DNA from: Stachybotrys elegans
Lineage: Eukaryota > Ascomycota > Sordariomycetes > Hypocreales > Stachybotryaceae
Reading direction: 5' to 3'
NCBI GenBank assembly: GCA_020746835.1
Contig: JAGPNK010000013.1
Location: 1,054,001 to 1,118,000, forward strand
Length of the DNA: 64,000 nucleotides
The notes under the pieces are model-generated. The model was not told where the DNA came from, searched no databases, and worked only from the letters and a program-made list of their open reading frames with translations. The position numbers and the translations under genes are program-made. Shown one piece after another: positions 45,441 to 57,394 of this stretch. Each line of letters starts with the position of its first letter. Positions within the stretch are counted from its first letter, which is position 1.

Positions 45441-47739
45441 ATGAGGGCCGGCTCCGACTCCAATCTCCAGGTGGCGGAGCTGCTCAAGCGGGCGAGTGTC
45501 TTATTTGAGTCCATGCAGTCCCCCGAGCACAAGCACCAAGCCGCCACGCAGAGCCTGCTGGACCGCTACCATTCCAGGACCAAGGAGTTTATCCTCAAGG
45601 AGGGTGTCCTCCGCCAGGACCTCGACTTTGCCGACACCCTCGTAGAACTCGGCTGCGAAAAGCAGCGCGAACTGACAAAGCTCGAAAATGAGCATGCCTG
45701 CACCGTCGACTTTGAGCACTGCAAGTTTTTGCGTCGCGTGCTCGACCAGCTTACGGAGCACAAGGAGCAGATACTGGCTTTTGAGGAGGCTATCCGCGGC
45801 TACATAAACGACGCATCGCCATCATCGTCGTCGCCGTCGTGCTCCGAGCAGTCGGAGGAATGCTCCCATCACGATGACGATACTCGCAACAACACAGCCG
45901 CCCAGACGCCCGAAGCATCTCCTCAGCCGGGCTCCATGGAGCCTCCCCCACCAAAGAGGCGCGGGTCTGCCGACGGGGGGAGAACGGACGGCACGGCATC
46001 GCCCTCCAGCGGCGTCTTGGGCAAGAGGTCAGGCAAATCAAGATTCGTCACCTTGCGCCTGACCAAGCGTCAGCGCCTCGAGGCCGCTGCCATCGAGCCT
46101 GTCACGGACAAGACCATCGAGTTCGACCAGGTGTACCAGGAGGGCCGGGCGGCCAAGAAGTACACCATCGCGCATTTCCCGCGCAGGGGAGACGGCTACT
46201 GGTACATCCTGGAATGTGCGGAGCATGGCGAGGTGTTCAACGGGCAGCAGCCCTGGTTCGCCGCCTCGAGGCACGTCCACTCGAAGCACATCAACATCTC
46301 GGCCGACCATGCCAGCACTGTCCGCGAATTTGGCACGCGCGTCCTGAACTGCAACTCCAAGCTGGCTGAGATGAACAACGCTGCGCTGTCCCCCAAAGCC
46401 GCCGGGCCCAAGGGCCAGACATCGACGCCGCTGGCGGCGTCCATCTTCGTGTCGCAGCCGAGACCCACGTCGACTAGACGAATTCGTAGCGACAGCGGCA
46501 TCCAGAACCCCGGCGTCGGCGATGTCTATGTCATCCCGTGGGGCCAGCTGGCGAGGGAGTACGCGGCCGTCATTCTCCCGATGGGCGACTTCGACAGGAT
46601 CGGATTGAAGGGCAGCATCTCTACCTGCGGACTCCACCACGACCCACGCAACGCCTTCAAGTTCGACGAAGCGCGCAAGCAGTTTCGATGGCGCAAGAGG
46701 TTGTCAAGGACTGGTTCGTCCGCTAACTTGGTCATGTTCCCCGTCATGTATTTCGACAATGAAGAGTCGGAGGAGGGTAATTACGACTGGGTCGCGGGCC
46801 AGGACCTCCGCACCTGGACGTCTCTCAAAGGATTGCCTTGCAGCAGCATTGCCGAAGAGTACATCCAGAAGCGCGATGCGCTTGGCACAGCGCGAGGGCG
46901 ATTTCTCGACGCTATCCTTCCTTCAAGTATGCAACACCAAACCCCCAAGGTAAAGCGCGCGTGCACGTGTATTCTGACTTGCTTTTCTAGATGAGCCCGA
47001 GGATCAGCTGCTGACGCCCGCCATGTCGAGCCCCAGCTTCTACGAGGACATGTTTGGCGGCGCCGATGTTCCCATTCCACCGGATGACTATGAAGCCGAC
47101 CCCGATTATCAGCCTGACCCCAAGATGCACAACGCTGCACCCACGCCCACGGCGCCAACGTGCACGACACCTACGCCCACAGCGCCGACGAACCCGACTA
47201 CGCTGAGGCTGACGACGGAAGGGCTCGATGAGCAGTCTGAAGACGCCGACACCCCCGGAGACTACCAGACACCGAACGAGCAGCCGGTAGCCGAGGAGAC
47301 GCAACAGCCAGAGACGCAACAGCCAGAGACGCATGAGCACAACAACACTGTAGCAAGCCAGACGCGCACAGTCTCGTCGGAAGTCATCGAGGTGCTAGAT
47401 AGCAGCAGCGAAGAGGAACGCGACATCGGGGTCTCGGCACCAGCGCCGCAGAGCCAGCCGGACCAGCGAGCCCAGAGCGCTCCACGCCCCAACAACAGCT
47501 CGCCGACGAGCGTGCATTCGCTGCTCAACCACGACCACATGACGGACATGGCGCGCGAGGCCGTCAACGCCATGAGGCAGCAGTCGTATCGCCCATACAC
47601 ATTCGCCATGTTCACGCCGGGGCCGACCACGCGGGCGACGGGCTTGCAGCAGCCGCAACTCCGATCGTCGCCGCGCATCAGCGAGGAGCGTGCGCCGTAT
47701 AGGCACAGCAATATGGCGCGGCCGCCGGGGATGATGTGA
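45441..47739 (+). CDS. Conserved fungal nuclear-type protein of unknown function with SUMO-interaction-like motif
   Basis: Exons 45441-46926 and 46991-47739 give 744 residues. The first 110 residues are mostly helical and coiled-coil-like (QSLLDRYHSRTKEF, LEQ-rich stretches). A Ser/Pro-rich linker with basic KRRGS and KRQRLE patches suggests nuclear import. A central domain, YWYILECAEHGEVF...ASRHVHSKHI...LNC, has Cys/His spacing reminiscent of a degenerate zinc finger. A second conserved block is VYVIPWGQLAREYAAVILPMG. Both occur, as I recall, in uncharacterised ascomycete proteins. The C-terminal third is disordered, with PTPTAPT repeats and an acidic SIM-like motif VIEVLDSSSEEE. A chromatin- or SUMO-linked role is inferred only. 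Confidence 0.85.
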
Positions 47740-48171
47740 AGGATGGGCGGCCCAAGGGCAGCCACATTGCACGTCTTCTCATGATACTCACGTCTTGTGT
47801 GTTATTCCTTCTATACGGCGTGTTTTCCCCCTTTCTTTCTTTTCTTTTTTGCAATTTTATGATGGAATCCGCCAGCGTTACGTCTGTCGCTGTGCTCAAG
47901 GGAATTTGGTATGGATCACGGAGTATGGGCTTTTGGCCAGGAGCAGCAGCTCCCACCGGTCAACCAGCAGGCATTCTCCTGGATGTTATGTAAATGGGGG
48001 CGATGGAACAATCGTCAATCATGAAAAGTACTACGGGTACATAGTCAGTTAGTCACCTACAATTCAAGGAATACAACAGTCTAAAGATTAAAATTGTGAT
48101 GCCTCAGCTAGCTTTGCTTGAACCTCTATCTGCAGACGGTCAGACGTCCGGCTCTTGGTATTCCTCCCCGT
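47740..48171. other. Convergent intergenic region
   Basis: 432 bp between two converging genes; no gene or repeat recognised. Confidence 0.5.
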
Positions 48172-48780
48172 CTACCGATTCCTTATAGGTGGCTCGAGGT
48201 GTTGACACGCCTCGTAGTGGTTAGAGTCAGCACGATAGTACCAATACTTGTACATGACGCAATCCTCACTCCCCTGGAGTTCGAGGTTGGTCATACGCGC
48301 GAGGTTGTCCACGAAGCGCCGCCAGCCGTCGAGCACCGTGGTCTCACCAAAGCCCTCGTCATGCGTCTGCATATCGTCGTCGGGTCGCCTCGCCGCCGTT
48401 ATCTCGTCCCTATCGGCCTGGATAACGTGGTAGAGGTGCATGAATCCGTCCTGGAGGAAGTACCTCAGCGACTTCTGGTTGACGTACGACCTTTCGCCCG
48501 TCATCCACTTGCAGACTTCCGTGAGCTTCCTGGCCTCGTTCCTGTGGGTAGGATCTGGGCGGGTTGATGTATCGACCCTGACTATGTCCGGGCGGAAGAG
48601 GTAGTAGTAGGTGAGGGCCTCAGCAACATCCTCGAGGCATTCGCCGTGGAGTATAAGATGGCGGGCTTCCACGTCCCTACCCTCGTAATACGCCCTGAGC
48701 TCTTGCGCGCTGCGGATCGTGGGCATCTGAGCCTGCACGTCCGCTGCAGTGCGAAGCGGCCTCAAATTGAAGTCGTACAT
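48172..48780 (-). CDS. Small hypothetical protein
   Basis: The open frame begins MYDFNLRPLRTAADVQ and gives 202 residues in one exon; in-frame upstream codons up to 48906 look like leader sequence. The protein is rich in charged and Tyr residues, without signal peptide or membrane helix. Segments such as LTEVCKWMTGERSYVNQKS and GWRRFVDNLARMTNLELQGS look like a genuine globular protein, but I recognise no family. Confidence 0.6.
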   Translation of the reverse strand: MYDFNLRPLRTAADVQAQMPTIRSAQELRAYYEGRDVEARHLILHGECLEDVAEALTYYYLFRPDIVRVDTSTRPDPTHRNEARKLTEVCKWMTGERSYVNQKSLRYFLQDGFMHLYHVIQADRDEITAARRPDDDMQTHDEGFGETTVLDGWRRFVDNLARMTNLELQGSEDCVMYKYWYYRADSNHYEACQHLEPPIRNR

Positions 48781-50451
48781 TTCTGCAAGTATTTCTGCCA
48801 ACAAGCTGTGAGTATAATGGATGATGATGAGCAGAAGCGGAAGAGGAGTGCTGGCTTGCCGAGAGATACCAGGGAAAGATGGATGTTGACGTACGGAAAG
48901 CAGCAATAATGCGTGGAGGACAGGCGATATTTATGGGCAGGAGTGAGGCCGCTGGCAGCTGCTCTCTCTTTGTACATGATGCTGTATCCGCATATAGTGA
49001 ACAGCGGAAAGGGCCGCGAAAGAGGAGGAGGGCCTCGAACTCCGTGCTGCCCAAGCAACGTCTGTGTTTCAGTACACACGGGTGCTGCGTGCGCATGACG
49101 GGAAAGGATGTGCTTGCAGCTAGCTGCCTGGCGAATTTGCAGCTCGAACAGGCAAGGTGAGCTGTGGTACGTGAATCCCGCCCTCAATTCGTCGAATTGC
49201 ACAAGGACATGCGTGGAGGGCGATGAATGGCTGCGGCGGATATGCCGACGGTGAGAGTGGATAAATCGCTTCGGGATTTCATGTACCAGCTTACTATGCT
49301 TGCAATGCTTCAGAAACTGCTGGGTGGGAAGAAGGGGTGGTTGAATGAGAGGTTGTGTGCGGGAGAGGGTGTTTCTCTTGACGGAAAGGGTTGGTGCTAC
49401 AGGGATTTTGGTCGTTGAGGGGGACGATTACAAGGCAGCAGGTCTATCTTGTGACCTGTCGTTGATCGATTGCCAGGGTCACTGCAGCAATAGAATGGGA
49501 TGCGATTCACAGAATTGAGAAGCTCCCTCTTCGCGTGGCATAATTCTGGTTTGAGTGAATGAGTTTAGGAGCAGAATCCAGATACGGCAGCCAGAACCAC
49601 GCCATACTCTTGTCTTCCCGATCCACTGTTAGGAGGCAGACGCATCACCGTCGTCAGTTGCGGAAGGGGCCTCACTCGTCTGTGACGCGCCCGCTGAGAT
49701 GTAGGCTTAGGTAGGAAACAAAATTCTTGCCTGGGGAGGCCGGGAGCGAACTGTGGTCTAGCAGTGCATGATTCTTCCATATGGAATATGAAGGGCATGC
49801 TCTGGTCATGCTCGCATGCGTTGAGGCCTCGCCCAGGAACCTTAGATGCAGAGAAACGGAACGTTAGCCTGTAGAACGAAAAGCCATCTTTACCGGGAAA
49901 ATGGAAGAGTAGCCACTCGACAGGAAAGAATTCTGCGTCGGCTGGCTTTGTACGTATCGTTTGGCTTGCTCCTTGCAAGGCCACGAACAGGCATTTGTTC
50001 TGGGAACATGTCCAGTTTCAATCTCTGGATAAGGAGCGACGTAAAGTTCTTGGAAATTTATCCGCCCATGTTGAATGGGTTGCTGTGTCAAGTCTTGTCC
50101 CATTATCCGAGGCTTGTGCTGGTCAACAGTCTATTCTGGGCTCGATCTCCGAGAGTGGGCGTTCCATGTCGCCGGACCGATTTTGCCTTCGCCATCTTCA
50201 GAACGTCTCGACTTGCGCTGTCCTTTGGACGCGAACAGTTCACTTCATCTTAAACATAGCCGTACGGATATGGGTTTCGAGAATGTGTCATATGTGCTCA
50301 AGGACCCCAATGCCCGGATAGCCGAGAGCAAGACCTTGCAAGACTTTGTCATCAGGGCTTGTGGATGTATCCTGGAGGGTCATAGGCATTCTATAATGAG
50401 TATGCAGTTATTAAGAGCTCGCCGTTTCCTGAACCACGTCATTTATTGTCA
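48781..50451. other. 1.7-kb intergenic region
   Basis: The left end is the promoter of the small hypothetical gene and the right end is the 3' flank of the HET gene. Short frames on both strands show no family-like sequence. Confidence 0.45.
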
Positions 50452-52695
50452 TTAAACAAGTGAAAACGTTCGCTTTGCAGAGGCAAACTCGTCCTTCAGA
50501 GCCTCGCCCTCCATGACTCCCTCACAATATGCTTCGCCCATGTACGTCCACATCTCCTCGCCATAATCAGCCTCCGGCTTTTGGCGTATCACATGCGGCA
50601 CCGACCCCCCAAGAAACACCACAACCCGATCGCCAGGCTCTGTGCCAGGCGAGCAGAGTCCAACGTAGCCCTTGTCAGTCCTGTACACCCTCCTACCGGT
50701 GTTCCTGATCAGACTCTGAATCAGAGCGTGCATGTCGGGGTCCTGCATGGTAGCAGCATCCATGCCAACCCGATCGGCGACCTTGTCGTAGTGGGCCTGC
50801 GGAGAATGGAACCTCTGGGGAGCGAAGCGTTGACGCAGTTTAATACGGAGCGCTGCAATGGAGACGGCCAACGAGCTCCCGATGGTGAGCGTCACATCCG
50901 TGATGAACTCGGCAATGCTATCCATGATGCTCCATGCGGCCTTCCTTGGTTCTCTGGCACACAGGAAGAGGGTATCCAATTCAGGTGCTGGGAAGAGGTA
51001 CCAGGGGATAATACCAATCGTAGTAAAGATGCGGCCCATGGAGAACGCCTTTACCGTCTCGTCGCTCTTAATCAAGGCGCTGCCAAGGATATTCATATTT
51101 TTATGGAACCTGTGCATACGCGGCAGCGCTTGGTCCCCAAACCTGGACTCCAGGTCCTTCAAGACCAGCCCGCCATCTGCGATCCTCACTGCAACGTCGT
51201 CAACATCTCGCGATGCATACAGAGAGTCGGCAGATGAGGCGGCGTCGCGTATCGTCTGGCATATCTCGTCGTAGAAACGCTTTGAGGACCGGTAGTTGAG
51301 ATAGTCGAAGGGCTTGTTGTCGGCGTCGAGGCTGAGCGTGCCGGTGCCGACGTGTGTTATTCTATCGATGTGGATTCCCGGTACTGTCAGAACATTACCA
51401 TCTCTACGGTAGCGGATGCTTTGCCCGTCGTGTTCGCCACCGGCGCAAAATGTTGGTTCCGTGAGCGTCACATATCCGTAGGGGATCTTGAGCGACATGG
51501 ACCAGTCGGGGACCCAAGAGGGCATGGCGGCCATCTTTGGGGTTTGGACAAACAGGAGCGCATCCAGGTTATGCTGCAGGAGCAGCACGGCGAGGTCTGT
51601 ATAGATGACGCTTACGTCGTCCTGGTAGTTTGGTCTGATCAGGGCCCTAAGCTGGTCGTCATTTGATGCCAAGCCCAGCAAGGCAAATATTCTGTCTTGG
51701 GGTAGCGTCACGCCGATCTTGGCCTCATGGTCGTTGACGTTGTATTTCAGGATGATATTGTATATGCCCAGTCGCCTCTGCAACTGGTGTATCGCTTTTC
51801 GCTCTTGAACGATTCGCGACAGCGAGCGTGAGAGCTCCAATATGTGGTCCCGCTGCTTGAGGTGCGAGGAGCTTACCTTGGTCACCGTGTGTTTAACCCA
51901 ATGGGTGTTATAGAGGTTGTAGAAGAGAATGCCGCCGCGGAAGCAATCGTAGCACATGGTATGGCTGCCACAGGTAAACACGAGATTCGGGGCGAGGCAT
52001 GCCTCTGGAATTGTCCATAGGCGGGTGAACCAGAGCCGCTGAAACACATCGGTTATGCCGTCCAGCGGGTAGCGGTGGCCGTATCGCGAGAGCATGTCGA
52101 GTATGTCGTCTCGGTCCTCTCTTTCACTCTCAGTGACCTCAAGGGTTGGATCCATGACTGCGTCAAAGACGTTCATGAATTGCGCAACCCGGGGGCCGAT
52201 GACGCGACTCATGACGCCCTCCCCGTTGATCTCCTGTGCGAAGCGATAGTAGCGATCAGAAGCGCGAGTTCCGGGACCCAGCCAGATGATGGCCCTTTCA
52301 CAGTTGGAGTAAATGTCTCTCATGATGCCGACCTGGTGCTCCTTTTCAACCAGGTTATACTGGTCGATGCAGATCTGATCCACGAATATAGGGCGCTGGT
52401 GGGCAGAGTAGAGATGTTTCAAGGCGATTTCGAGCGGCTGGAATATCATCAAGTCTTGCGGGCCGTCCTTGGTTTCGACGACGACGCGCCGGTTCGGCGT
52501 CTCGCCGTTGGGCGACACGTTCCAGGCATATGACAAGGCGTCGTACTCGAGACGGGACTGCAGGCTCGTCTCGATGATTTCTACGCGGATCGTCTCGGAG
52601 AAGCCAGGGAACAGGGGTTTGATGGGGGGTAGGATGCGAACAAGGCGGAAGTTGCTTGACGCAACATCGATGGGTGTGTAAGTGTATTGCGACAT
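50452..52695 (-). CDS. HET-domain (heterokaryon incompatibility) protein
   Basis: A single exon; from MSQYTYTPIDVASSNFR it encodes 747 residues (upstream in-frame codons to 52863 are probably leader). The HET domain is at about residues 40-210 with its three usual blocks: YDALSYAWN, PIFVDQICIDQ with QVGIMRDIYSNCERAIIWLG, and LWFTRLWTIPEACLA. The long C-terminal part has the mixed features of large HET proteins, including a GYVGLCSPGTEPGDRVVVFLGG stretch seen at the end of many members. HET proteins trigger cell death upon non-self recognition in hyphal fusion, often downstream of STAND receptors. Whether this copy is a functional allorecognition gene is unknown. Confidence 0.95.
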   Translation of the reverse strand: MSQYTYTPIDVASSNFRLVRILPPIKPLFPGFSETIRVEIIETSLQSRLEYDALSYAWNVSPNGETPNRRVVVETKDGPQDLMIFQPLEIALKHLYSAHQRPIFVDQICIDQYNLVEKEHQVGIMRDIYSNCERAIIWLGPGTRASDRYYRFAQEINGEGVMSRVIGPRVAQFMNVFDAVMDPTLEVTESEREDRDDILDMLSRYGHRYPLDGITDVFQRLWFTRLWTIPEACLAPNLVFTCGSHTMCYDCFRGGILFYNLYNTHWVKHTVTKVSSSHLKQRDHILELSRSLSRIVQERKAIHQLQRRLGIYNIILKYNVNDHEAKIGVTLPQDRIFALLGLASNDDQLRALIRPNYQDDVSVIYTDLAVLLLQHNLDALLFVQTPKMAAMPSWVPDWSMSLKIPYGYVTLTEPTFCAGGEHDGQSIRYRRDGNVLTVPGIHIDRITHVGTGTLSLDADNKPFDYLNYRSSKRFYDEICQTIRDAASSADSLYASRDVDDVAVRIADGGLVLKDLESRFGDQALPRMHRFHKNMNILGSALIKSDETVKAFSMGRIFTTIGIIPWYLFPAPELDTLFLCAREPRKAAWSIMDSIAEFITDVTLTIGSSLAVSIAALRIKLRQRFAPQRFHSPQAHYDKVADRVGMDAATMQDPDMHALIQSLIRNTGRRVYRTDKGYVGLCSPGTEPGDRVVVFLGGSVPHVIRQKPEADYGEEMWTYMGEAYCEGVMEGEALKDEFASAKRTFSLV

Positions 52696-53858
52696 GGCCA
52701 AGGCTTGGCTGTCGTCTGACGGAGAACTGGAAACCCAACCACGATGACAGGAATACAGGTCAACAAGGCGCCTCAGCCCAAGGCAAGGGAGATTAGGAGC
52801 CTGGGTTGGGCTCTTCAGCCGCAAATGGACACGTGATAACTCCACGCAAATATTGAATAACAAACTACAGCTGGATTCAGCAAAGAGGAGTTGGACAGGG
52901 GTGAGTTGAGACAGTCAAGTGCTGAATGCCCAGCATGTTGCAATACGCTGCAATATTGGGATGAATGCCTTTTTATTTATTATTTTTCTTTTTGGCTACT
53001 AGCCATTTGAGGTTTAATGAATATGAGCCCACTTGGCGAGCGCATTATTAGTGAGGTTCCGCCGTGGAGTGTCGGCGAAGCCGTTGAAGGCCTGTAGCGA
53101 GATGATCTCTGCAAGACTCACCAACACCAACAAAATGTGAAGATTGCGTCTCCCAGCAAACCTACCTATGTAACTTGCACTCCCGGTCCTAAAATTCATC
53201 CCTTTGTATCGTCATTCCAGATAGCATCCGGCGCAGTCGTTTGTGATAGGCATGCAACCCTGCGAGGGCCACAATCGACCAGCAAAAAGACTGGCAAAAA
53301 CATACAACAGCCGGTGTTCGCTGGTCGTCACCGACCCAACTACTAATCTGCCCCTTACCAGTTTGACTAGGGGGGAGCGGACGGGACCCCGTATTTTCTG
53401 GTAGGTATGGTCGTATGTGCTAGTGGGTGGTGCTGGAGGAGGATATAAAGGAAGGTGGTGGACATCACTTGTCGGTGATAGAATGGCGTGTCATTTGCAT
53501 CGATTCAGCTTACAGACACATCGGACAAGCCTAGGCTCCTGGAAAGGAGAGAAAGCTTCTATACAAGAGTGTGAAGATTTGCAGTACACGCATGCGTATG
53601 CCAGATTAATGTACAGGCATGACCGATCGATGCTGTATGCTCTCGGCCTTCACGCAGGAGAAGAGGAAGGACCTTCCACTCATACCCAACGCTCGGCTCA
53701 CGGAAGGCAGTCAAGGGCAACCAGAATAACAGCTTCCTGATGTTTGCCATGGCTCATGTACGGACGGAATCTCCTCCAGCCATCTTCATGCACCCTCCCG
53801 GCTATTCTGTATTGCCAATCATCCATCCGAGCATTTGTTTCCAAACTCCATCTTCATA
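52696..53858. other. 1.2-kb divergent intergenic region
   Basis: Between the HET gene start and the acyltransferase start. No gene seen; it presumably contains both promoters. Confidence 0.45.
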
Positions 53859-55403
53859 ATGGCCCGAGACTTGGCGGCCATCGTCTATACCGACCGGATC
53901 AAACTCCCAAAGTATCGCTCTCCCGTCAAGACTCCGCTGTCTGTTCTGGACGCCACGACCCAAGGACGACCGCCCACGAGCATCATTTGGTTCTTCAAAC
54001 GCCCCCAAAACTTCCAAGATGCGGATGAAGCGGTGGAAAGGAACATCGACTGCCTCAAAGACTCTCTTGCGCACACCATCAGGGAGGGATACCCCCAATG
54101 CTGCGGGTTTCTGAAGATTGTCGACCGCAATCCTCGGTCTGACCCGGTGCCACCTACATTTCTGCCGCACGCGCGTCGAAACGGACGGATATACTACGAG
54201 TATGGAACTCGAGACGACCCTGGGGTTGAGGTATTGGTCGTAAAGAGCACCAAGTCGCTGGTCAATCTTCCTCCGGACGGGTATCCGAACAAGTCGTCAA
54301 TGTGGATTCGGAGCGAGGCAATGATTCGAAGCTTTCTCCCCCCGACAAAGCTATCAAGCGGCGTAGCCATGCGCGGATACAACACAACGGGGCCCCTCAT
54401 GGCCGTCCAAGTCACGAAAACAGCCTGTGGAGGCCTCGTCATCGCCATCAACAGCGCCCATCCCTTGGCCGACACCTTGTCTCTCGCCTGCTTTGCCAGT
54501 GATTGGGCGGAGAACAACCGTCGTTTACTTTGTGACATGATTCCCCCAACGATGAAACCGCACTTTGATCCCAGTCAGCTGGACACGCTTGCTTCGGGAG
54601 ACATCAACGTCAATGAGAGCAATGCCGACCTCGTTCGTCAAGCAGCTTCTTTGCCGCTGAGCCCTTATACGGCTGCGGACACTCCTACCGCGAGCGCAGG
54701 CATCTCGTTTCCCCACCGTCTGGACAAGTCTATCGCCAGCTGTTCGATATACCTCACCGCTGCGCAAGTCTTGTCTTTGTGCAAGGAGGCTGCCGGCAAT
54801 CATCTAGGGCGTTTGATCATCGGGGACATCGTTTCGGCGCACATTTGGTCCTGCGTCGATCGGGCTCGTGGCCTTGGCAGCGCAAAACTGCCTTCCCGAT
54901 GCGAGTTTGAGATGGATGCCAGAGCCATTCTTGGGCTGTCTGATGACTTTGCTGGCTCACCCACGCTGAGACTGGCAATTCAATCACCAGCTGCGACGGT
55001 GAGTGTTGAAGATAAATGGACCTACAAAGCCCCTCGACTTCGAGCTGCGTTCAATGCAGTGTTTGCTCCGGGTGGCTTGGGCTCGCATCTTCATTCACTC
55101 GCCTTTGCGGAGCGCCCTCCAAGGCTCTTGGAGTCACCCATCGGTGTGTACTCGACTGCGTTGACATGGGCTCCCACGGCATTGTACGAAGCGGACTTTG
55201 GCTTCGACTCTGAAGTCAAGTACGTTGGGGAATGGCGCCGCCCATCAATGGCAATGTGGTTGTCAATGAAATCGCTACACCCTCAGGGGCCGTTGACTTG
55301 GAGATTACTGTGCATCTGCCCTCCAACGCTCTGCGCAACCTGCTCCAGGATCCGTTGCTCATTCCTGCCACTGAAGAATAACTGTGACCATCGGGGGATC
55401 TGA
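53859..55403 (+). CDS. BAHD-type acyltransferase (trichothecene 3-O-acetyltransferase-like), C-terminus frameshifted
   Basis: A single exon starting MARDLAAIVYTDRI, about 507-514 residues. The BAHD catalytic HxxxD is present in INSAHPLADTLS, and ADFGFDSEVKYV corresponds to the structural DFGWG motif. The transferase fold resembles fungal Tri101-like acetyltransferases, which move an acyl group from CoA to an alcohol. After KYVG at 55221-55230 the frame as read continues with unrelated residues to a stop at 55403. The -1 frame continues with the family-like APPINGNVVVNEIATPSG and ends at 55381. One missing G in the GGGG run at 55227-55230 explains this. The active-site residues are upstream, but the altered C-terminus would probably harm folding. 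Confidence 0.85.
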   Translation: MARDLAAIVYTDRIKLPKYRSPVKTPLSVLDATTQGRPPTSIIWFFKRPQNFQDADEAVERNIDCLKDSLAHTIREGYPQCCGFLKIVDRNPRSDPVPPTFLPHARRNGRIYYEYGTRDDPGVEVLVVKSTKSLVNLPPDGYPNKSSMWIRSEAMIRSFLPPTKLSSGVAMRGYNTTGPLMAVQVTKTACGGLVIAINSAHPLADTLSLACFASDWAENNRRLLCDMIPPTMKPHFDPSQLDTLASGDINVNESNADLVRQAASLPLSPYTAADTPTASAGISFPHRLDKSIASCSIYLTAAQVLSLCKEAAGNHLGRLIIGDIVSAHIWSCVDRARGLGSAKLPSRCEFEMDARAILGLSDDFAGSPTLRLAIQSPAATVSVEDKWTYKAPRLRAAFNAVFAPGGLGSHLHSLAFAERPPRLLESPIGVYSTALTWAPTALYEADFGFDSEVKYVGEWRRPSMAMWLSMKSLHPQGPLTWRLLCICPPTLCATCSRIRCSFLPLKNNCDHRGI

Positions 55404-55984
55404 CTTGGTAGTATTAATAAAGCTTCGTTATTTGCAGGCAGCATAGAATAGCTGACAATCAATGCCTCGCAGCACTTTCAGAAGTCGGCTTTGACCAAGT
55501 GACGCCAACCATACAACCCGGGTCACTAACACCATGATGACATCCGCTTCTATCCACTCGTGGTGAACCTGGTACACGGAGCATTTATCCCGCCAGGATC
55601 GCGATTGGTGTGGCTCACGTCCCCTCATCTGCAGCTTGCAAGGCCTTGCAGCACACAACGGCAGTTATCTGCATATTGGGATGGCGGCAAAAGCCCCGTT
55701 GGCCGTGATTGGCACATATCATACCCTGCATCGTATTGGCCGTAGATAAGCAGACCATTGTGCTGCCGTCCATCGCACGTCTTTGCTCGCCGTGGTGCAT
55801 CGATGACGTATGGTGAGACGCAGCGCATTTCCCACCCGCTTCGATTCAGATAACACATGCCTGACTAGCCGTGCGTCATCATGTATGCCCCCTTTATTTC
55901 TCGGCGTTTTTGTGCTTTGCTCTCGTCTGCGTTCCTGTCTTCGTCGTATTCTGCCTTATCAATACCAACGGCACGGTACGAGAG
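55404..55984. other. Intergenic region
   Basis: About 580 bp; the right part is the promoter and leader of the PQ-loop gene. No gene seen. Confidence 0.45.
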
Positions 55985-57314
55985 ATGATGGATTACGACA
56001 GCCATGCTCCGGAGCCGTCGCAGCGATGTGCACAGCTATCCAAACCCTCGGTTCCGCAGTTTGTTGTATCATGGTATGTCGAAATATACCCCTCCTGCCA
56101 AACTTACACCCCGCACAGGCCGCGAGACCACACAATCGCTGGAAATACGTGCTGACCTGTCGCCGGCAGCCTGCTGATTACCTGGCTCTTGGCAGCCAAC
56201 ATCCCGCAATGGGTCCGTATCGCCAAGAGGCAGTCGGCCGAGGGCCTGTCGACGTTCTACATCCTCCTCGGGTCCATGTCTGGCGTCTGCGCCGTGGGAA
56301 ACATACTCATGCTGCCCTCGACGGACGAGGACATGGGCTGCTGCAGGACGAACTCGACGTTTGCGTGCATCAACGGGATACTGGGGATGCTGCAGGTGAT
56401 TATGGGCATTGCGTGCTTTTGGGTCGTGTGAGTCCCCCTTCCCCCGATCTTGCTACGCCTTGCATGCTGATTTGTGCGTTGACAGGCTCATCATGTACGT
56501 CTACTATGCTGAAGAAGAGGCCGACGCCGAGATCCACGGCCGGAGAGCGTCGCTGTCTGGACCCGATCGGACGTTTCGCCGAGCACGGAGGGCGTGGATT
56601 GTTCTGATCGTTGTCTGCTCCTTTGCATTCACGATCCTGCTGGCTTCGACCGTTATATCTCGCCGGTTTCCCTGGGTGGCGCAGACGTGGGCTGATATAC
56701 TGGGGGTCGGAGTCGCGCTCCTGGCCTGTGTGCAGTGGCTGCCCCAGGTGCTGACGAGCTGGCATCTGGGTAGTCTCGGGAGCCTGAGCCTTGTCGCGCT
56801 GAGCATCAGTGCTCCGGTATGTGCGGCGCTTTTCCTCTTTCTGCGGGCCATGGTCAAACGATTGTACTCGAACCAAATTTCCCCGGAATATGCATATGTA
56901 TATGTTGATCGGGAGCCTGGCAATTTAATCCTGGTAGTGGTCCGAGACTGACGAGTGTAGTATACCTGGATATTTGGCGTCAGCATGATGCTGCGAGTAG
57001 GCGTGCAAGGCTGGAGCGCGTGGATCGTCTACCTCATCGTCGGCTTCATGCAGCTCATCCTCATCGCCATGGGCATCACCTACTCGGTCCGGGACTGGCA
57101 GCGGCCTCTCCCTCCCTCGCGGTCGAGAAACACCTCGGAAACACCCTCGAACCGACCGAGCTTCTCGCAATTCCAGTTCGGCGTGTGGAACGGGTCGAGG
57201 CACTCGATGGTCTCGTCGAATGTAGCCCCCGACGAGCATCGCCCGCTCTTGGCTGGCCACCGCTCGGGAGGGTCAGCAGAGGCGGCCGGGAGTCCTGTGC
57301 AGCAGATTGGCTAA
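55985..57314 (+). CDS. PQ-loop repeat membrane protein
   Basis: Exons 55985-56073, 56170-56427, 56486-56816 and 56961-57314 give 343 residues. There are about seven hydrophobic helices and two PQ loops: ANIPQWVRIAKRQSAEGLS in the first repeat and VQWLPQVLTSWHLGSLGSLS in the second. PQ-loop proteins include vacuolar/lysosomal amino-acid exporters (cystinosin, Ypq) and SWEET-related carriers. The cytosolic tail is Ser/Pro-rich (SRSRNTSETPS). The protein probably resides in the vacuole or Golgi membrane. An in-frame upstream ATG at 55871 would add a hydrophobic stretch and is less likely. The substrate is unknown. Confidence 0.88.
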
Positions 57315-57394
57315 CTCAACAAGAGGGAGATAAAGCGAAGCTGGCTCTGTTTGTTTTGTTTAGTTTTTTGTTGTCTTGCACTAGCGGTAATCAA

